This document shows positions 34,449-44,982 of a stretch of DNA of 64,000 nt, piece by piece. This DNA is from Limnohabitans planktonicus II-D5. GTDB lineage: Bacteria; Pseudomonadota; Gammaproteobacteria; Burkholderiales; Burkholderiaceae_C. The stretch is from NCBI RefSeq assembly GCF_001270065.2, contig NZ_LFYT02000008.1, forward strand, positions 1 through 64,000. The letters are read 5' to 3'. Positions within the stretch are counted from its first letter, which is position 1; the number at the start of each line of letters is the position of its first letter. The translations under genes were made by a program, and so were the position numbers. The notes under the pieces were generated by a model that did no database searches, was not told the DNA's origin, and worked only from the letters and a program-made list of their open reading frames with translations.

Positions 34449-34547
34449 AATCAACCCCAAATTTTTAAATTGTGTCCATTATGCACGCCGCATCGGCGCT
34501 GGCTCTTGGATGTTTCCCTGATACCCCTGTTTAGTAAGCGTGCCGCG

Positions 34548-36293
34548 ATGAAAGCTTCTCAATTCCTGATCTCCACCCTCAAAGAAGCGCCGGCCGACGC
34601 GGAAGTGGTCAGCCACAAGCTGATGACCCGCGCGGGCATGATCAAGAAGCTCGGCGCAGGCATCTACAACTACATGCCCATGGGCTTGCGCGTGATCCGC
34701 AAGGTCGAAGCCATCGTGCGCGAAGAGATGAACCGCGCAGGTGCCATCGAGATGACCATGCCCGTGGTGCAGCCTGCCGAGCTGTGGCAGGAAACCGGTC
34801 GTTTTGAGAAGATGGGCCCGGAACTTTTGCGCATCAAGGACCGCCACGGCCGCGACTTCGTGATCCAGCCGACCAGCGAAGAGGTCGTGACCGACGTGGT
34901 GCGCCAGGAAGTACGCAGCTACAAGCAGCTGCCCAAAAACTTCTACCAAATCCAGACCAAATTCCGCGATGAGCGCCGCCCCCGCTTTGGCCTGATGCGT
35001 GGGCGCGAATTCACCATGAAAGACGCCTACAGCTTTGACCGTGACGTGGCCAGCGCCAAGGCCAGCTACCAGGTCATGGCCGGGGCTTACCGCAAGATCT
35101 TTGACCGCTTTGGTCTGACCTACCGCGCCGTGGCCGCCGACAGCGGCGCCATCGGGGGCGACCTGAGCGAAGAGTTCCAGGTGATCGCCGCCACCGGTGA
35201 AGACGCCATCGTGTATTGCCCGACCAGCAGTTACGCCGCCAACATGGAAAAAGCCGAGGCCCTGGCCCCCAGCCAGCCACGCGGTGCAGCCACGCAAGCC
35301 CTGACCAAGACGGCCACGCCCGGCAAGAGCACCTGCGAAGACGTGGCCTCCTTGCTGAACGTGCCGCTGTCCACCACCGTTAAATCCTTGGTTCTGGCCA
35401 CAGACACCCTGAACGATCATGGCGAGATCGTCAAATCCCAAGTCTGGCTCTTGCTGCTGCGCGGGGACCACGACATGAACGAAGTCAAGGTCGGCAAACT
35501 GCCCGGCATGGAAGGCGGATTCCGTTTTGCCACCCTGACCGAAATCGAAGACCACTTTGGTTGCAAGCCGGGTTACCTCGGCCCCCTGAATCTGAAAAAG
35601 CCCGTGCACCTGGTGGCCGACCGCGACGTGGCCGTCATGACCGACTGGATCTGCGGTGCCAACGAAGAAGACTTTCACATCACCGGCGTCAACTGGGGCC
35701 GCGACCTGCCCGAGCCTGCCTTGGTGGCCGACATCCGCAACGTGGTCGCGGGCGACCAGTCGCCCGACGGCCAGGGCGAGTTGGCCATTGAGCGCGGCAT
35801 CGAAGTGGGCCATGTGTTCTACCTGGGCACCAAATACTCCAAGGCCATGAACGCCACCTTCCTGGACGAAACCGGCAAGCCCCAGTTTCTGGAAATGGGC
35901 TGCTACGGCATTGGCATCACCCGCCTGCCCGCCGCCGCCATCGAGCAAAACCATGACGAGCGCGGCATCATCTGGCCCGACGCCATTGCGCCGTTCACCG
36001 TGGTGATTTGCCCCATCGGCATGGACCGCAGCGAAGCCGTCAAGCAGGAGGCCGAGCGCATCTACACCGCATTGCTGGCCGACGGTGTCGATGTCATCTT
36101 GGACGACCGAGGCGAGCGCCCCGGTGCCATGTTTGCTGACTGGGAGCTGATCGGTGTGCCGCACCGCATCACGATTGGCGACAAGAGACTCAAAGACGGC
36201 CAAGTCGAGTACCAACACCGCCGCGATGCCGAATCGAGCAAAGTGGCCGTGGCCGATATTCTGGGCCACCTCAAGGGGCGTTTGGCCCCCTGA
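34548..36293 (+). CDS. proS: prolyl-tRNA synthetase
   Basis: The 581-residue class II synthetase is the bacterial long form. Motif 1 is around residues 60-90 ([16 protein letters not shown]), motif 2 is [21 protein letters not shown], an editing INS domain occupies about residues 225-405, and motif 3 is [14 protein letters not shown]. An anticodon-binding domain ends the protein. I chose the ATG at 34548 ([10 protein letters not shown]); the frame stays open upstream into the rppH region but without family similarity. The INS domain clears Ala-tRNA-Pro. A lytic transglycosylase gene follows 13 bp later. Confidence 0.97.
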   Translation: MKASQFLISTLKEAPADAEVVSHKLMTRAGMIKKLGAGIYNYMPMGLRVIRKVEAIVREEMNRAGAIEMTMPVVQPAELWQETGRFEKMGPELLRIKDRHGRDFVIQPTSEEVVTDVVRQEVRSYKQLPKNFYQIQTKFRDERRPRFGLMRGREFTMKDAYSFDRDVASAKASYQVMAGAYRKIFDRFGLTYRAVAADSGAIGGDLSEEFQVIAATGEDAIVYCPTSSYAANMEKAEALAPSQPRGAATQALTKTATPGKSTCEDVASLLNVPLSTTVKSLVLATDTLNDHGEIVKSQVWLLLLRGDHDMNEVKVGKLPGMEGGFRFATLTEIEDHFGCKPGYLGPLNLKKPVHLVADRDVAVMTDWICGANEEDFHITGVNWGRDLPEPALVADIRNVVAGDQSPDGQGELAIERGIEVGHVFYLGTKYSKAMNATFLDETGKPQFLEMGCYGIGITRLPAAAIEQNHDERGIIWPDAIAPFTVVICPIGMDRSEAVKQEAERIYTALLADGVDVILDDRGERPGAMFADWELIGVPHRITIGDKRLKDGQVEYQHRRDAESSKVAVADILGHLKGRLAP

Positions 36294-36306
36294 GCCGCAC
36301 GCGCCC

Positions 36307-36933
36307 ATGACGCGCCCGGTCTTGCACAGCCGTCGGGTTTGTTTGCTCAGCCTGTGCGGGGCCCTGTTGCCCTCCGGGCTGGCGCACGCGGGGCGGCAAA
36401 TCGAAGAGCCGCTGTCGCATGCCGTGCGCTCGGCTCTCAGCGCTGCGGTTGCGGCGGCAGCACCCCCTGAACCCCTGTTGCCCACCGCCTCAGACCAACA
36501 GAGCTATGCGCAGTGGCAAACGGCCAGCAGCCTACGCCTGTCGCGCTACAAAAAACACCCCACCGAGCGGCAAGAGTTTTTACAAACACTTTGGTACGAA
36601 GCCCGTAGGGCAGGCCTGCCCCTGTCACTGGTGCTGGGCGTGGTGCAGGTCGAAAGCGCGTTTCGCAAATACGCCATTTCCAGTGCCGGTGCACGCGGCT
36701 ACATGCAGGTCATGCCGTTTTGGGCGCGGCTGATTGGTGACGGCGATGACAGTCGATTGTTCCACATGCAAACCAACCTGCGCTTTGGTTGCGTCATCCT
36801 GCGTCACTTGCTGGACCGGGAGCGGGGTGACCTGTTCATGGGGCTGGGCCGCTACAACGGCAGCCGGGGGCAAGCGGCCTACCCACAAGCGGTTCTGTCG
36901 GCGCAGCGCTTGTGGATGCATCCAGCCGATTGA
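36307..36933 (+). CDS. SLT-type lytic murein transglycosylase
   Basis: The 208-residue protein has an N-terminal signal peptide (RRVCLLSLCGALLPSGLAHA) and a single SLT domain from about residue 90. The catalytic glutamate is in GVVQVESAFRKYAISSAGARGYMQVMPFW, with the RYNGSRGQ segment near the C-terminus. It would cleave the glycan strand of peptidoglycan to form anhydro-muropeptides. No LysM or other wall-binding domain is attached. It lies 13 bp after proS, probably in the same transcript, and a shared terminator stands before convergent grxD. Confidence 0.9.
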   Translation: MTRPVLHSRRVCLLSLCGALLPSGLAHAGRQIEEPLSHAVRSALSAAVAAAAPPEPLLPTASDQQSYAQWQTASSLRLSRYKKHPTERQEFLQTLWYEARRAGLPLSLVLGVVQVESAFRKYAISSAGARGYMQVMPFWARLIGDGDDSRLFHMQTNLRFGCVILRHLLDRERGDLFMGLGRYNGSRGQAAYPQAVLSAQRLWMHPAD

Positions 36934-36938
36934 AGCGC

Positions 36939-36963
36939 AAAAAAGCCACCCGAAGGTGGCTTT
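36939..36963 (-). terminator. Rho-independent terminator between lytic transglycosylase and grxD
   Basis: AAAGCCACC, loop TTCG, GGTGGCTTTTTT on the minus strand. The longer T-run on that strand indicates it mainly ends grxD, but it could work in both directions. Confidence 0.75.
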
Positions 36964-36995
36964 GGAGGGGTTGAGCCCTCGTGTGAGGCGACTGA

Positions 36996-37319
36996 TCAGG
37001 CCTGACCGTTGATCACTTGCTGAAGTTCGCCCGATTCGTACATTTCCATCATGATGTCCGAGCCGCCGATGAATTCGCCTTTGACGTAGAGCTGGGGGAT
37101 GGTGGGCCAGTTGCTGTACTCCTTGATGCCTTGGCGGATTTCGGCGTCGTCCAGCACGTTCACGGTCTTGACGGTCTTGGGGTCCACGCCGACGGCTTTG
37201 AGGATCTGGATGGCGCGGCCGGAAAAGCCGCACATGGGGAAGCTGGCGCTGCCCTTCATGAACAGGGTGATCTCGTTGCCTTTGACGAGTTCGTCGATGC
37301 GTTGCTGGGTGTCGCTCAT
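36996..37319 (-). CDS. grxD: monothiol glutaredoxin (Grx4 family)
   Basis: The 107-residue protein has the CGFS active site (FPMCGFSGRAIQIL near residue 30), the TVPxxI-type region replaced by WPTIPQLYVKGEFIGGSDIM, and matches the monothiol group that carries 2Fe-2S clusters to client proteins. The first ATG at 37319 (MSDTQQRIDELV) is the family start. Gene order prmC-prfA-hemA next to grxD is conserved in Comamonadaceae, here interrupted by the brnTA remnant. Confidence 0.95.
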   Translation of the reverse strand: MSDTQQRIDELVKGNEITLFMKGSASFPMCGFSGRAIQILKAVGVDPKTVKTVNVLDDAEIRQGIKEYSNWPTIPQLYVKGEFIGGSDIMMEMYESGELQQVINGQA

Positions 37320-37410
37320 GGTGTTGCTCCAAATGGGGTCGGTGTCGAATGGGGTGAATTATCCCTCTGATTGAAAACCTGCATGTCGATGTGGATGACC
37401 GGCTGTTTGT

Positions 37411-37635
37411 TCAAACCGATTGAGGCCACTTGATCTGAATTTTGCGGTGATTGGCCAAACAGTCGCGCAGGTACAAATTGATGAGGCTTTGGTAGGGCAT
37501 GCCCGCTTCTTCAGCCATGCCTTTGAAGTAAACCACGACATCTTCGGAAAGCCGCATGGTGACGGATTTCTTGAGTTTGGACGCATAGGGATTTTTGCGG
37601 GAGGGCAACTTGGAGAGATCGTATTCAGCTTTCAT
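37411..37635 (-). CDS. brnA: BrnA-like antitoxin
   Basis: The 74-residue product has the BrnA ribbon-helix-helix pattern: KKSVTMRLSEDVVVYFKGMAEEAGMPYQSLINLYLRDCLANHRK. The first 25 residues (YDLSKLPSRKNPYASKLK) are the linker that contacts BrnT. BrnA represses the brnTA promoter and neutralises BrnT, a RelE-fold ribonuclease. It directly follows the brnT reading frame (TGATATG), which is itself broken, so the antitoxin may now be an orphan repressor. Confidence 0.85.
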   Translation of the reverse strand: MKAEYDLSKLPSRKNPYASKLKKSVTMRLSEDVVVYFKGMAEEAGMPYQSLINLYLRDCLANHRKIQIKWPQSV

Positions 37636-37636
37636 A

Positions 37637-37919
37637 TCAGCCTCCTGGGTAAAAAGCGCGTTCGCGAGGGGTTGCTTTGCGAGCGGAAATGATGCGGATC
37701 ACGCCGCCTTGTTCACGTTCACAGTGACAAACGATGAGCAATCTGGCTTGCGAGCTCATACCCAGCATCAGAAATCGCTCTTCAACCGATGAGTGATCTT
37801 CATCGAAAAATTGCACTGCCAACTCGTCATAAAAAAACGGATTGGGCTTCTTCAAAAGAAACCTGGTGCTTTTTGAGGTTGGTCGCCGCTTTGGGCGGGT
37901 CCCATTCAAACTTGATCGT
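37637..37919 (-). pseudogene. brnT: brnT toxin gene, broken (frameshift and lost start)
   Basis: Two frames together spell a BrnT protein: IKFEWDPPKAATNLKKHQ and VSFEEAQSVF in one, then YDELAVQFFDEDHSSVEERF to VIRIISARKATPRERAFY in the other. They join only if one T is removed from a run of seven on the minus strand (37831-37837). The first frame stops there at TGA. The codon where the start ATG is expected is ACG (37917-37919), and no ATG, GTG or TTG lies in frame before a stop upstream. BrnT is an mRNA-cleaving toxin; this copy is probably dead unless the frame is corrected by slippage. Confidence 0.75.
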
Positions 37920-37925
37920 GCATAC

Positions 37926-37953
37926 ATTGTATGGATCGATAGGACAGTGTCAA
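37926..37953 (-). promoter_or_regulatory. near-consensus promoter of brnTA
   Basis: TTGACA (37953-37948) and TACAAT (37931-37926) with a 16-bp spacer. The -10 box ends six bases before the expected brnT start codon, so the message would be nearly leaderless; BrnA operators are known to overlap such promoters. Confidence 0.65.
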
Positions 37954-37955
37954 AT

Positions 37956-37998
37956 TCCCATGAACTCCCATGAACTCCCATGAAGTCCCATGAAGTCC
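37956..37998. repeat. short tandem repeat, 10-bp unit x 4.3
   Basis: Four copies of TCCCATGAAC/G follow one another, then TCC. The array lies between the brnTA -35 box and the prmC stop codon. Confidence 0.9.
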
Positions 37999-38868
37999 TT
38001 ACACCGCCAGCTGTCCGCCCGTGCAGCGCTCAATGCCGCCCAGATCGCGGCGCGACTGCACCTGCTCAAACCCGGCCTCGCGCAGCAGGGCCTGCACTGG
38101 GGCCGCCTGGTCCCAGCCGTGTTCGAGCAGCAGCCAGCCGCCTGGGGCCAGACAGGCAGGGGCTTGGGCGATGATTTGGCGGATGTCATTCAGGCCGTCG
38201 GGGCCGCTGGTCAGGGCCTGCAGGGGCTCGTGCGTGAGGGCGGCCAGGTGCGGGTCGCCATCGGCCACATAAGGGGGGTTGGAGACAATGAGGTCAAAGC
38301 GGCCCGTGTGTTGAACATCCTCCGCGCTCAGCCAGTCACTGGCGATGAATTGCACGCCCAGCTGCAAGCGGGCGGCATTGGCGCGGGCCACGGCCAGGGC
38401 GTCTTCGCTGGCGTCCACGGCCCACACGGTGGCATCGGGTCGGGCGTGTTGCAGCGCCAGGGCCACCGCGCCGCTGCCCGTGCCCAGGTCGAGAATGCGG
38501 GGCGAACCATGGAAGGGCGAGGGTGCGGGTGTGGATTCAGGCAGGCAATCCAGAGCCCATTCCACCAGGGTTTCGGTGTCGGGGCGCGGGTCTAGCACGC
38601 GGGCATCCACGGCCAACGTCAGGCCAAAAAAGTCCTTGCGCCCGGTGATGTAGGCCACGGGCTCACCCTGCAAGCGGCGCTTGAGCGCGTCTTGCCAGGC
38701 GGCTGCTTGCGCTGGCGTCAAGGTGTCGCTGTCGTGGGCCAGCAGCCAGGCGCGGTCGTGCAGTGGGCGTTGCAGGCTGTGCAGCAGCAAGATCTGCGCG
38801 TCTACCCGGGCGACACCCAGGGTTTGGGCTTGGCGCAGACATTCGGCCACGGTCGCAGGGGTGTGCAT
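37999..38868 (-). CDS. prmC: peptide chain release factor N5-glutamine methyltransferase
   Basis: The 289-residue enzyme methylates the glutamine of the GGQ motif of release factors. The SAM-binding region ILDLGTGSGAVALAL is near residue 122 and the catalytic NPPY motif (LIVSNPPYVAD) near residue 195. The N-terminal helical domain that holds the release factor is present. It overlaps its substrate gene prfA by one base (TGATG), so hemA-prfA-prmC is one minus-strand block. Confidence 0.96.
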   Translation of the reverse strand: MHTPATVAECLRQAQTLGVARVDAQILLLHSLQRPLHDRAWLLAHDSDTLTPAQAAAWQDALKRRLQGEPVAYITGRKDFFGLTLAVDARVLDPRPDTETLVEWALDCLPESTPAPSPFHGSPRILDLGTGSGAVALALQHARPDATVWAVDASEDALAVARANAARLQLGVQFIASDWLSAEDVQHTGRFDLIVSNPPYVADGDPHLAALTHEPLQALTSGPDGLNDIRQIIAQAPACLAPGGWLLLEHGWDQAAPVQALLREAGFEQVQSRRDLGGIERCTGGQLAV

Positions 38869-39956
38869 CAGGCGGTGGCTCCAATTTCCAGCGCGGCCAG
38901 CTGTTCGGCGGCTTCGTAGCTTTGCAAGGCGTGGACCACGTCCTGCAAATCGCCTTCCATGATGGTCAGCAGCTTGTACAGCGTCAGGTTGATGCGGTGG
39001 TCACTCAGACGGCCTTGCGGAAAGTTGTAGGTGCGAATGCGGTCGCTGCGGTCGCCGCTGCCGATCAAGCTTTTGCGCTCGGCCGCGTCTTTGGCGGCGC
39101 GTTCGGCCCGGTCTTTTTCCTGAATACGGGCTGTCAGCACCTTCAGGGCCTGGGCCTTGTTGCTGTGCTGGCTGCGGCCGTCCTGGCATTCGGCCACGAT
39201 GCCGGTGGGCAAGTGGGTGATGCGCACCGCCGAGTCGGTTTTGTTGATGTGTTGCCCGCCCGCACCGCTGGCGCGGTAGGTGTCGATCCGCAAGTCCGAC
39301 GGGTTGATCTTGATGGCTTCGGCTTCGTCCGGCTCGGCCAGCACCGCCACGGTGCAGGCGCTGGTGTGGATGCGGCCTTGGGTTTCTGTGGCGGGCACGC
39401 GCTGCACCCGGTGACCGCCCGACTCGAACTTGAGTGCCCCGTAAACCTGGTCGCCGTCGATGCGCACCACGACTTCTTTGTAGCCACCCAGCTCGCTCAC
39501 CGATTCGGAGACGATCTCGCACCGCCAGCCCTGGCTTTCGGCGTAGCGCGTGTACATGCGCAGCAGGGCCCCTGCAAACAGGGCCGATTCGTCGCCCCCG
39601 GTGCCAGCGCGGATTTCGACAAAAGCCGGGCGGGCGTCGTCTGGGTCTTTGGGCAGCAGCATGCGCTGCAACTCGGCTTCCAGGCTTTGCAACTCGGCGC
39701 TGGCGCTGGCCGCTTCTTCTTCGGCCATTTCGCGCATGTCTTCCTCATCCAGCATGGCTTGCGCGGCGGCCAGGTCGGCGCTGCGCTGCTGAAAGCGGGC
39801 AAAGCGCGAGGCCACAGCGCTGACCTCGGCATGTTCGCGCGAGAGCTTCAGGAACTGCGTCATGTCGGCCATGATGTCTTCGCGGGACAGCAAAAAGTCC
39901 AGCTCGGTCAAGCGCAGGGCGTAGCGTTCGAGTTGTTGGATGAGGAAAGGTTTCAT
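38868..39956 (-). CDS. prfA: peptide chain release factor 1
   Basis: The 362-residue factor recognises UAA and UAG. The GGQ loop ([10 protein letters not shown]) lies near residue 236, and the codon-reading PAT tripeptide in [14 protein letters not shown] near residue 190. I chose the ATG at 39956 ([13 protein letters not shown]), the family start; the frame stays open upstream without similarity. The GGQ glutamine is the target of the PrmC methyltransferase encoded directly downstream. Confidence 0.97.
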   Translation of the reverse strand: MKPFLIQQLERYALRLTELDFLLSREDIMADMTQFLKLSREHAEVSAVASRFARFQQRSADLAAAQAMLDEEDMREMAEEEAASASAELQSLEAELQRMLLPKDPDDARPAFVEIRAGTGGDESALFAGALLRMYTRYAESQGWRCEIVSESVSELGGYKEVVVRIDGDQVYGALKFESGGHRVQRVPATETQGRIHTSACTVAVLAEPDEAEAIKINPSDLRIDTYRASGAGGQHINKTDSAVRITHLPTGIVAECQDGRSQHSNKAQALKVLTARIQEKDRAERAAKDAAERKSLIGSGDRSDRIRTYNFPQGRLSDHRINLTLYKLLTIMEGDLQDVVHALQSYEAAEQLAALEIGATA

Positions 39957-40075
39957 GCGAGCGGGATCGGTTGGGAGCTTCAATGGCGACGCTTGCCCTG
40001 TGTCAGTGCAGAAGCTGCATGCTGTGTGCCAAGCGAGTGGGGTGGAGCGCAAGCCCCGACCTGAGATGTGAGCCG

Positions 40076-41347
40076 CTAACGCTCTTTGCGCAAAAACACG
40101 CGCTGCACCGTGTGCATGGTCTGCTCGCGGTGTTCCGGGGCAGCGCCGCGCAGTTCGGCCAAAGCGCCGTGCAACATTTTCTGCGTCAGTCCTTTGGACA
40201 ATGCCTCCATCACGGCGATCGGGTCGTCGCCCCGGGCCAGCAGTTTTCGCGCCCGGGCCAGTTCGGCTTCGCGCCAGGCGTCGGCCTGGTTTTGCAGTTG
40301 CTGGATCAGGGGAACTGCATCGCGCTGACCCAGCCAGTGACTGAAACTTTGCACCCCGGCATTGATGATGATTTCGGCATCGGCCACCGCTGCTTGGCGC
40401 TGCGCCTGTCCGGCTTGCACCACGCTGGCCAAGTCGTCCACGGTGTAGAGGTACACATCTTCCAAGGACTTGACTTCGGGCTCGATGTCACGCGGCACGG
40501 CCAAGTCGACCATGAACATGGGACGGTATTTGCGTTTTTTAAGTGCCCGTTCCACCGCGCCCAAGCCGATCAAGGGCAGGGTACTGGCGGTGCAACTGAT
40601 GACCGCATCGAATTCGTGCAGCCGCTCTGGCAGATCGGCCAAGGGCATCACTTCGGCGCCAAATCGGCTGGCCAGGAGTTCACCCCGGTCCAAGCTGCGG
40701 TTGGCAATGGCCATGCTCTTGGGTTGTTTGGCAGCAAAGTGGGTCGCCACCAACTCATTCATTTCCCCGGCCCCGACAAACAGGATGCGGATGTCCTTGA
40801 GGTCTTCAAACAATTGGCTGGCCAGTCGCACCGAGGCGGCAGCCATGCTGATGGAGTGGGCACCAATTTCGGTGGAACTGCGCACCTCTTTGGCCACGGC
40901 AAAACTGCGCTGAAAAAGTTGGTTCAGGGTGATCCCCAAAGCCCCGGCTTGTTCGGCGGCACGCACTGCGTCTTTGAGTTGGCCCAGGATTTGAGCTTCA
41001 CCCAGCACCATGGAGTCCAGGCCGCTGGCCACACGAAAGGCGTGGCGGGCCGCTTCATTGCCTTCCAGCACATAGGTGTGGGCAAGCAGTTCAGCAGCGC
41101 TCACGCCACCGGTTTGGGCCAGCCAGTGCAGTGTGTCCTTGGTGGCGGCCTGGTCGGCAGCGCAATAAATTTCGGTGCGGTTGCAGGTTGACAAGATGGC
41201 CGCTTCGGGTTCTTGTGAGATGCGTTGGGACAGGTCTCGGCGCAGACCCTGCAAGGTGGGCACCAATTTGTCGACGGCGAAGGCAAACCGACCGCGCAGA
41301 TCCAGCGGAGCGGTGGTGTGGTTCAAACCGAGGGTCCATACAGCCAT
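40076..41347 (-). CDS. hemA: glutamyl-tRNA reductase
   Basis: The 423-residue enzyme reduces Glu-tRNA to glutamate-1-semialdehyde, the first committed step of tetrapyrrole synthesis by the C5 route. The catalytic cysteine is in [10 protein letters not shown] near residue 50, the NADPH site is [17 protein letters not shown], and a helical dimerisation domain follows. I chose the ATG at 41347 ([18 protein letters not shown]). An N-terminal degradation signal cannot be judged. It lies 119 bp upstream of prfA and is divergent from a small membrane protein gene. Confidence 0.96.
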   Translation of the reverse strand: MAVWTLGLNHTTAPLDLRGRFAFAVDKLVPTLQGLRRDLSQRISQEPEAAILSTCNRTEIYCAADQAATKDTLHWLAQTGGVSAAELLAHTYVLEGNEAARHAFRVASGLDSMVLGEAQILGQLKDAVRAAEQAGALGITLNQLFQRSFAVAKEVRSSTEIGAHSISMAAASVRLASQLFEDLKDIRILFVGAGEMNELVATHFAAKQPKSMAIANRSLDRGELLASRFGAEVMPLADLPERLHEFDAVISCTASTLPLIGLGAVERALKKRKYRPMFMVDLAVPRDIEPEVKSLEDVYLYTVDDLASVVQAGQAQRQAAVADAEIIINAGVQSFSHWLGQRDAVPLIQQLQNQADAWREAELARARKLLARGDDPIAVMEALSKGLTQKMLHGALAELRGAAPEHREQTMHTVQRVFLRKER

Positions 41348-41485
41348 GAAGGTCATTATAGGCACGATATGTCAACTTTGCTTGACACAATGTGTGGGAG
41401 CCAAAATTGACGAGCCTTTGAAGGCACAATTTGAGGCTTCGAAAGTGGGCAATCGTGCCTTTGCACCCAAACACAACGAGTTCTC

Positions 41486-41761
41486 ATGACATTTTGGCAA
41501 TTGATGCTGCATTTTTTAGGCTTTGTCATGCCCGCCTTGGCCATGGCCGTGGTCATGCCTTTGGCCGGGCGATGGGTCATGGGGCCGGGTGGGCAAACCT
41601 TGCGACGCAAAATGGCACTGCACGCCTTGAGTGGGGTGTTGGTGTTGGTGGTCGGCGTGTGGGTGCAGGGGCATGATGGAAAAATGAACACTTACATCGC
41701 CTTGGTGCTCACCGCTGCAACGCTGGAATGGGTTTTGAACAAAGCCTGGAGGCGTCATTGA
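41486..41761 (+). CDS. small integral membrane protein, unknown function
   Basis: The 91-residue protein has three likely membrane helices: LMLHFLGFVMPALAMAVVMPL, ALHALSGVLVLVVGVWV and TYIALVLTAATLEWVLN. The loops are short and the C-terminus is basic. I do not recognise a named family; similar small proteins are found beside hemA in Comamonadaceae. It has no gene partner on its strand: the dispersed repeat begins 39 bp downstream. Confidence 0.65.
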   Translation: MTFWQLMLHFLGFVMPALAMAVVMPLAGRWVMGPGGQTLRRKMALHALSGVLVLVVGVWVQGHDGKMNTYIALVLTAATLEWVLNKAWRRH

Positions 41762-41799
41762 ATCACGTGCACAGGCTTTTCGGGGCCAATTTTTAACAA

Positions 41800-41963
41800 T
41801 TGATCAGGCACGCTGAAGTTTGAAATGTGTGAGACATGTCATCTCGTAGGTCGGCACTCGAAGAGTCCGACGTTTGGCCGCTTCGGCACAGGCCCATGTC
41901 GGGGTCTTCGACCACCGACCTACAAGATCTTTGGGAATTGAAAACTTCACAGGGCCGAATCCA
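41800..41963. repeat. palindromic dispersed repeat, copy 2 (MITE-like)
   Basis: This is a near-identical relative of the unit at 9689. It begins TTGATCAGGCACGCTGAAGT and ends CTTCACAGGGCCGAATCCA, with an inner stem GTAGGTCGGCACTCGAAGA against TCTTCGACCACCGACCTAC. It ends 12 bases before the start of the Bug-type gene, so it forms most of that gene's leader. Confidence 0.65.
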
Positions 41964-41974
41964 TAGGAATCCGC

Positions 41975-42949
41975 ATGACACGAACCAAAAAACGCACCTT
42001 CAAGCTCATCGTTTCGCTTGGCTTGGCCGCAGCCATGGCCAGTGCCTGGGCCTTTCCGAGCAAACCGATCCGGGTGGTGATGGGTTTCCCTGCAGGCGGG
42101 CCGCTGGACCAGCACGCCCGATTGCTGACTGACCGGCTGCAGGCCCAGCTCGGACAGCCCATCATCATGGACTACAAGGCTGGCGCAGGCGGCACCGTGG
42201 GCGCACAAGAAGTCATGCGCGCCGCGCCCGATGGCCACACCCTCATGTTGGCCAACACCGGCGTGATGGTCATCAACCCGGCGCTTTACAGCAAACTGCC
42301 CTACAACACGCTCAAGGACTTTGTGCCCGTGGCCCGCACTGCCATGCAACCGCTGGCCTTGCTGGTCAACCCCAAAGTGCCCGCCAACACCCTGCAGGAG
42401 TTTGTGGCCTATGCCAAAGCACGGCCTGGGCAGATCAACTACGGCTCTGCGGGCAATGGCGGCAGCAGCCACTTGGTGCCCGAGATGTTCAAGGTGGCCA
42501 CCGGCCTGTTCATGGTGCACATCCCCTACCGGGGCAGCGCCCCCGCCTTCACCGACCTGATGGCGGGGCAAGTTCAGTTCATGGCCGAGAGCATTCCGCA
42601 AGCCGCCCAGTATCACAAGCAAGGCAAAGTGCGGGCAGTGGCCGTGACCAGCCGCGAGCGCAATCCGGCCTTGCCCGATATCCCCACCGTGATGGAAACC
42701 GGCATCAAAAACTTCGAAGTGGTGGGCTTTTATGGCTTTTTGGCCCCGGCAGGCACACCCAAAGACGTGGTCAACAAGCTCAGCGACGCGTTCAAGTCCG
42801 TGATGAACCAGCCCGACATCCGCCAACGCATGGTGGCGCAAGGGGCTGATCCGGCGTATTTGGGGGCCGATGACTTTGCGAAATTCCTGACAACCGAGAT
42901 GCCGCGCTGGGCGGCGGTGGTTCAGAAATCGGGGGCCAAGCTCGATTGA
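41975..42949 (+). CDS. Bug-family tripartite-type solute-binding protein
   Basis: The 324-residue periplasmic protein has a signal peptide (LIVSLGLAAAMASAWA, cleaved before FPSKP). The Bug signature is FPSKPIRVVMGFPAGGPLDQHARLL at the N-terminus, GAGGTVGAQEVMRAAPDGHTLMLANTG, and the pocket segment VHIPYRGSAPAFTDLMAGQVQFM. Such proteins feed TctAB-type transporters with carboxylates such as citrate or aromatic acids, but most Bug genes are orphans and this one has no transporter genes nearby. Copies of the palindromic repeat bracket it closely on both sides. Confidence 0.93.
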   Translation: MTRTKKRTFKLIVSLGLAAAMASAWAFPSKPIRVVMGFPAGGPLDQHARLLTDRLQAQLGQPIIMDYKAGAGGTVGAQEVMRAAPDGHTLMLANTGVMVINPALYSKLPYNTLKDFVPVARTAMQPLALLVNPKVPANTLQEFVAYAKARPGQINYGSAGNGGSSHLVPEMFKVATGLFMVHIPYRGSAPAFTDLMAGQVQFMAESIPQAAQYHKQGKVRAVAVTSRERNPALPDIPTVMETGIKNFEVVGFYGFLAPAGTPKDVVNKLSDAFKSVMNQPDIRQRMVAQGADPAYLGADDFAKFLTTEMPRWAAVVQKSGAKLD

Positions 42950-42984
42950 GGCAGTAGCTCCGCGGCGTTTCTGATGGAGTGCTT

Positions 42985-43091
42985 GTAGGTCGGTACTCGA
43001 AGAGTCCGACATCTGTCGCAAGTCATAGGGCGCGGTACATCCAGGCCTTGGTGCTTTGTGAAAAAACGTCGGGGTCTTGGACCGCCGACCT
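42985..43091. repeat. palindromic dispersed repeat, copy 3 (core only, divergent middle)
   Basis: The outer parts of the stem, GTAGGTCGGTACTCGAAGAG and GGTCTTGGACCGCCGACCT, match the other copies, but the middle and the outer TGAAGTTT termini differ or are missing. It lies 36 bp beyond the Bug gene stop. Confidence 0.55.
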
Positions 43092-43203
43092 CCGCGATAC
43101 CCTCAACCCCGTCTGGAGGGTTAGGCAAAGCCAAGCACCCACAGGACAACTGAAGCGCTGATGTTGCTGGTCAGGGCTCGGCGTGTCCGATATCTTTGTC
43201 ACA

Positions 43204-43934
43204 TCACGCAGGGCTGAACACATCCACCCGGTCGGTGATGATGCCGTCGGTGCCCAGCGCCAGCAGGTGCTGGGCGGCCCAGTCGTCGTTGACGGTGTAG
43301 CTCAGGCAGCGCATGCCTGCGCCGTGAACCTGGGCCACGGTGCTGGCGTCCCACAAGGCGTAATTGGCCACCACGGCCACACACTGAAGCGCCAGGGCTT
43401 TTTCAAGCCAACCCTCCCACAGCGTGTCGACCAGCAAGCCACGGGGCAATTCGGGGGCGGTTAGTTGCGCAGCGGCCAGGGCCTCGGGTTTGAACGAGGT
43501 CAAAAGCGGTGGCACCTCGGTCCCTTGCCACAGCTGTGCCGCCAGGCGGGCCACAGCTTCGCCTGTGGCCGCTTCGGTGCCAGGGGTGGGCTTGATCTCG
43601 ATGTTGAGCAGGTAACGGTTGGCCAGGCAAAAACGGGCCAGCGCTTCGAGGGTGGGCAAGGGTTCGCCTGCGTAAGCGCGTGAATGCCAGCCGCCCGCAT
43701 CCAGTTGCGACAGGGCGTGCCAAGCAAGATCGCCGCCAATGCCGTGGCCGTTGGTGGTGCGCTCCAGGGTGGCGTCGTGCATCAAGAACACCACACCCTC
43801 GGCGCTGAGTTTGGCGTCGCATTCAAACATGCGGTAGCCGTGCGCCGCGCCCAGCCGGAAGGCGGCCAGGGTGTTTTCGGGGGCGAGTTTGCCAGCGCCC
43901 CGATGGGCGATCCAGCGCGGGTAGGGCCAGTGGG

Positions 43935-43938
<4 letters not shown>
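43204..43938 (-). CDS. ugpQ: glycerophosphodiester phosphodiesterase
   Basis: The 244-residue enzyme splits glycerophosphodiesters to glycerol-3-phosphate and an alcohol. It has [19 protein letters not shown] at the N-terminus (catalytic H and E), the second histidine in [16 protein letters not shown] and the C-terminal [24 protein letters not shown]. It is the cytoplasmic form, without a signal peptide. The start overlaps the ugpC stop by four bases, so it is the last gene of ugpBAECQ and releases phosphate from imported diesters. Confidence 0.95.
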
Positions 43939-44966
<1,028 letters not shown>

Positions 44967-44982
44967 ATGTTTTTTGATCAGA

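Noticed and set aside
37956..37998. CRISPR or attC-like repeat
   Set aside because: The units are 10 bp with no spacers and no attC boxes.
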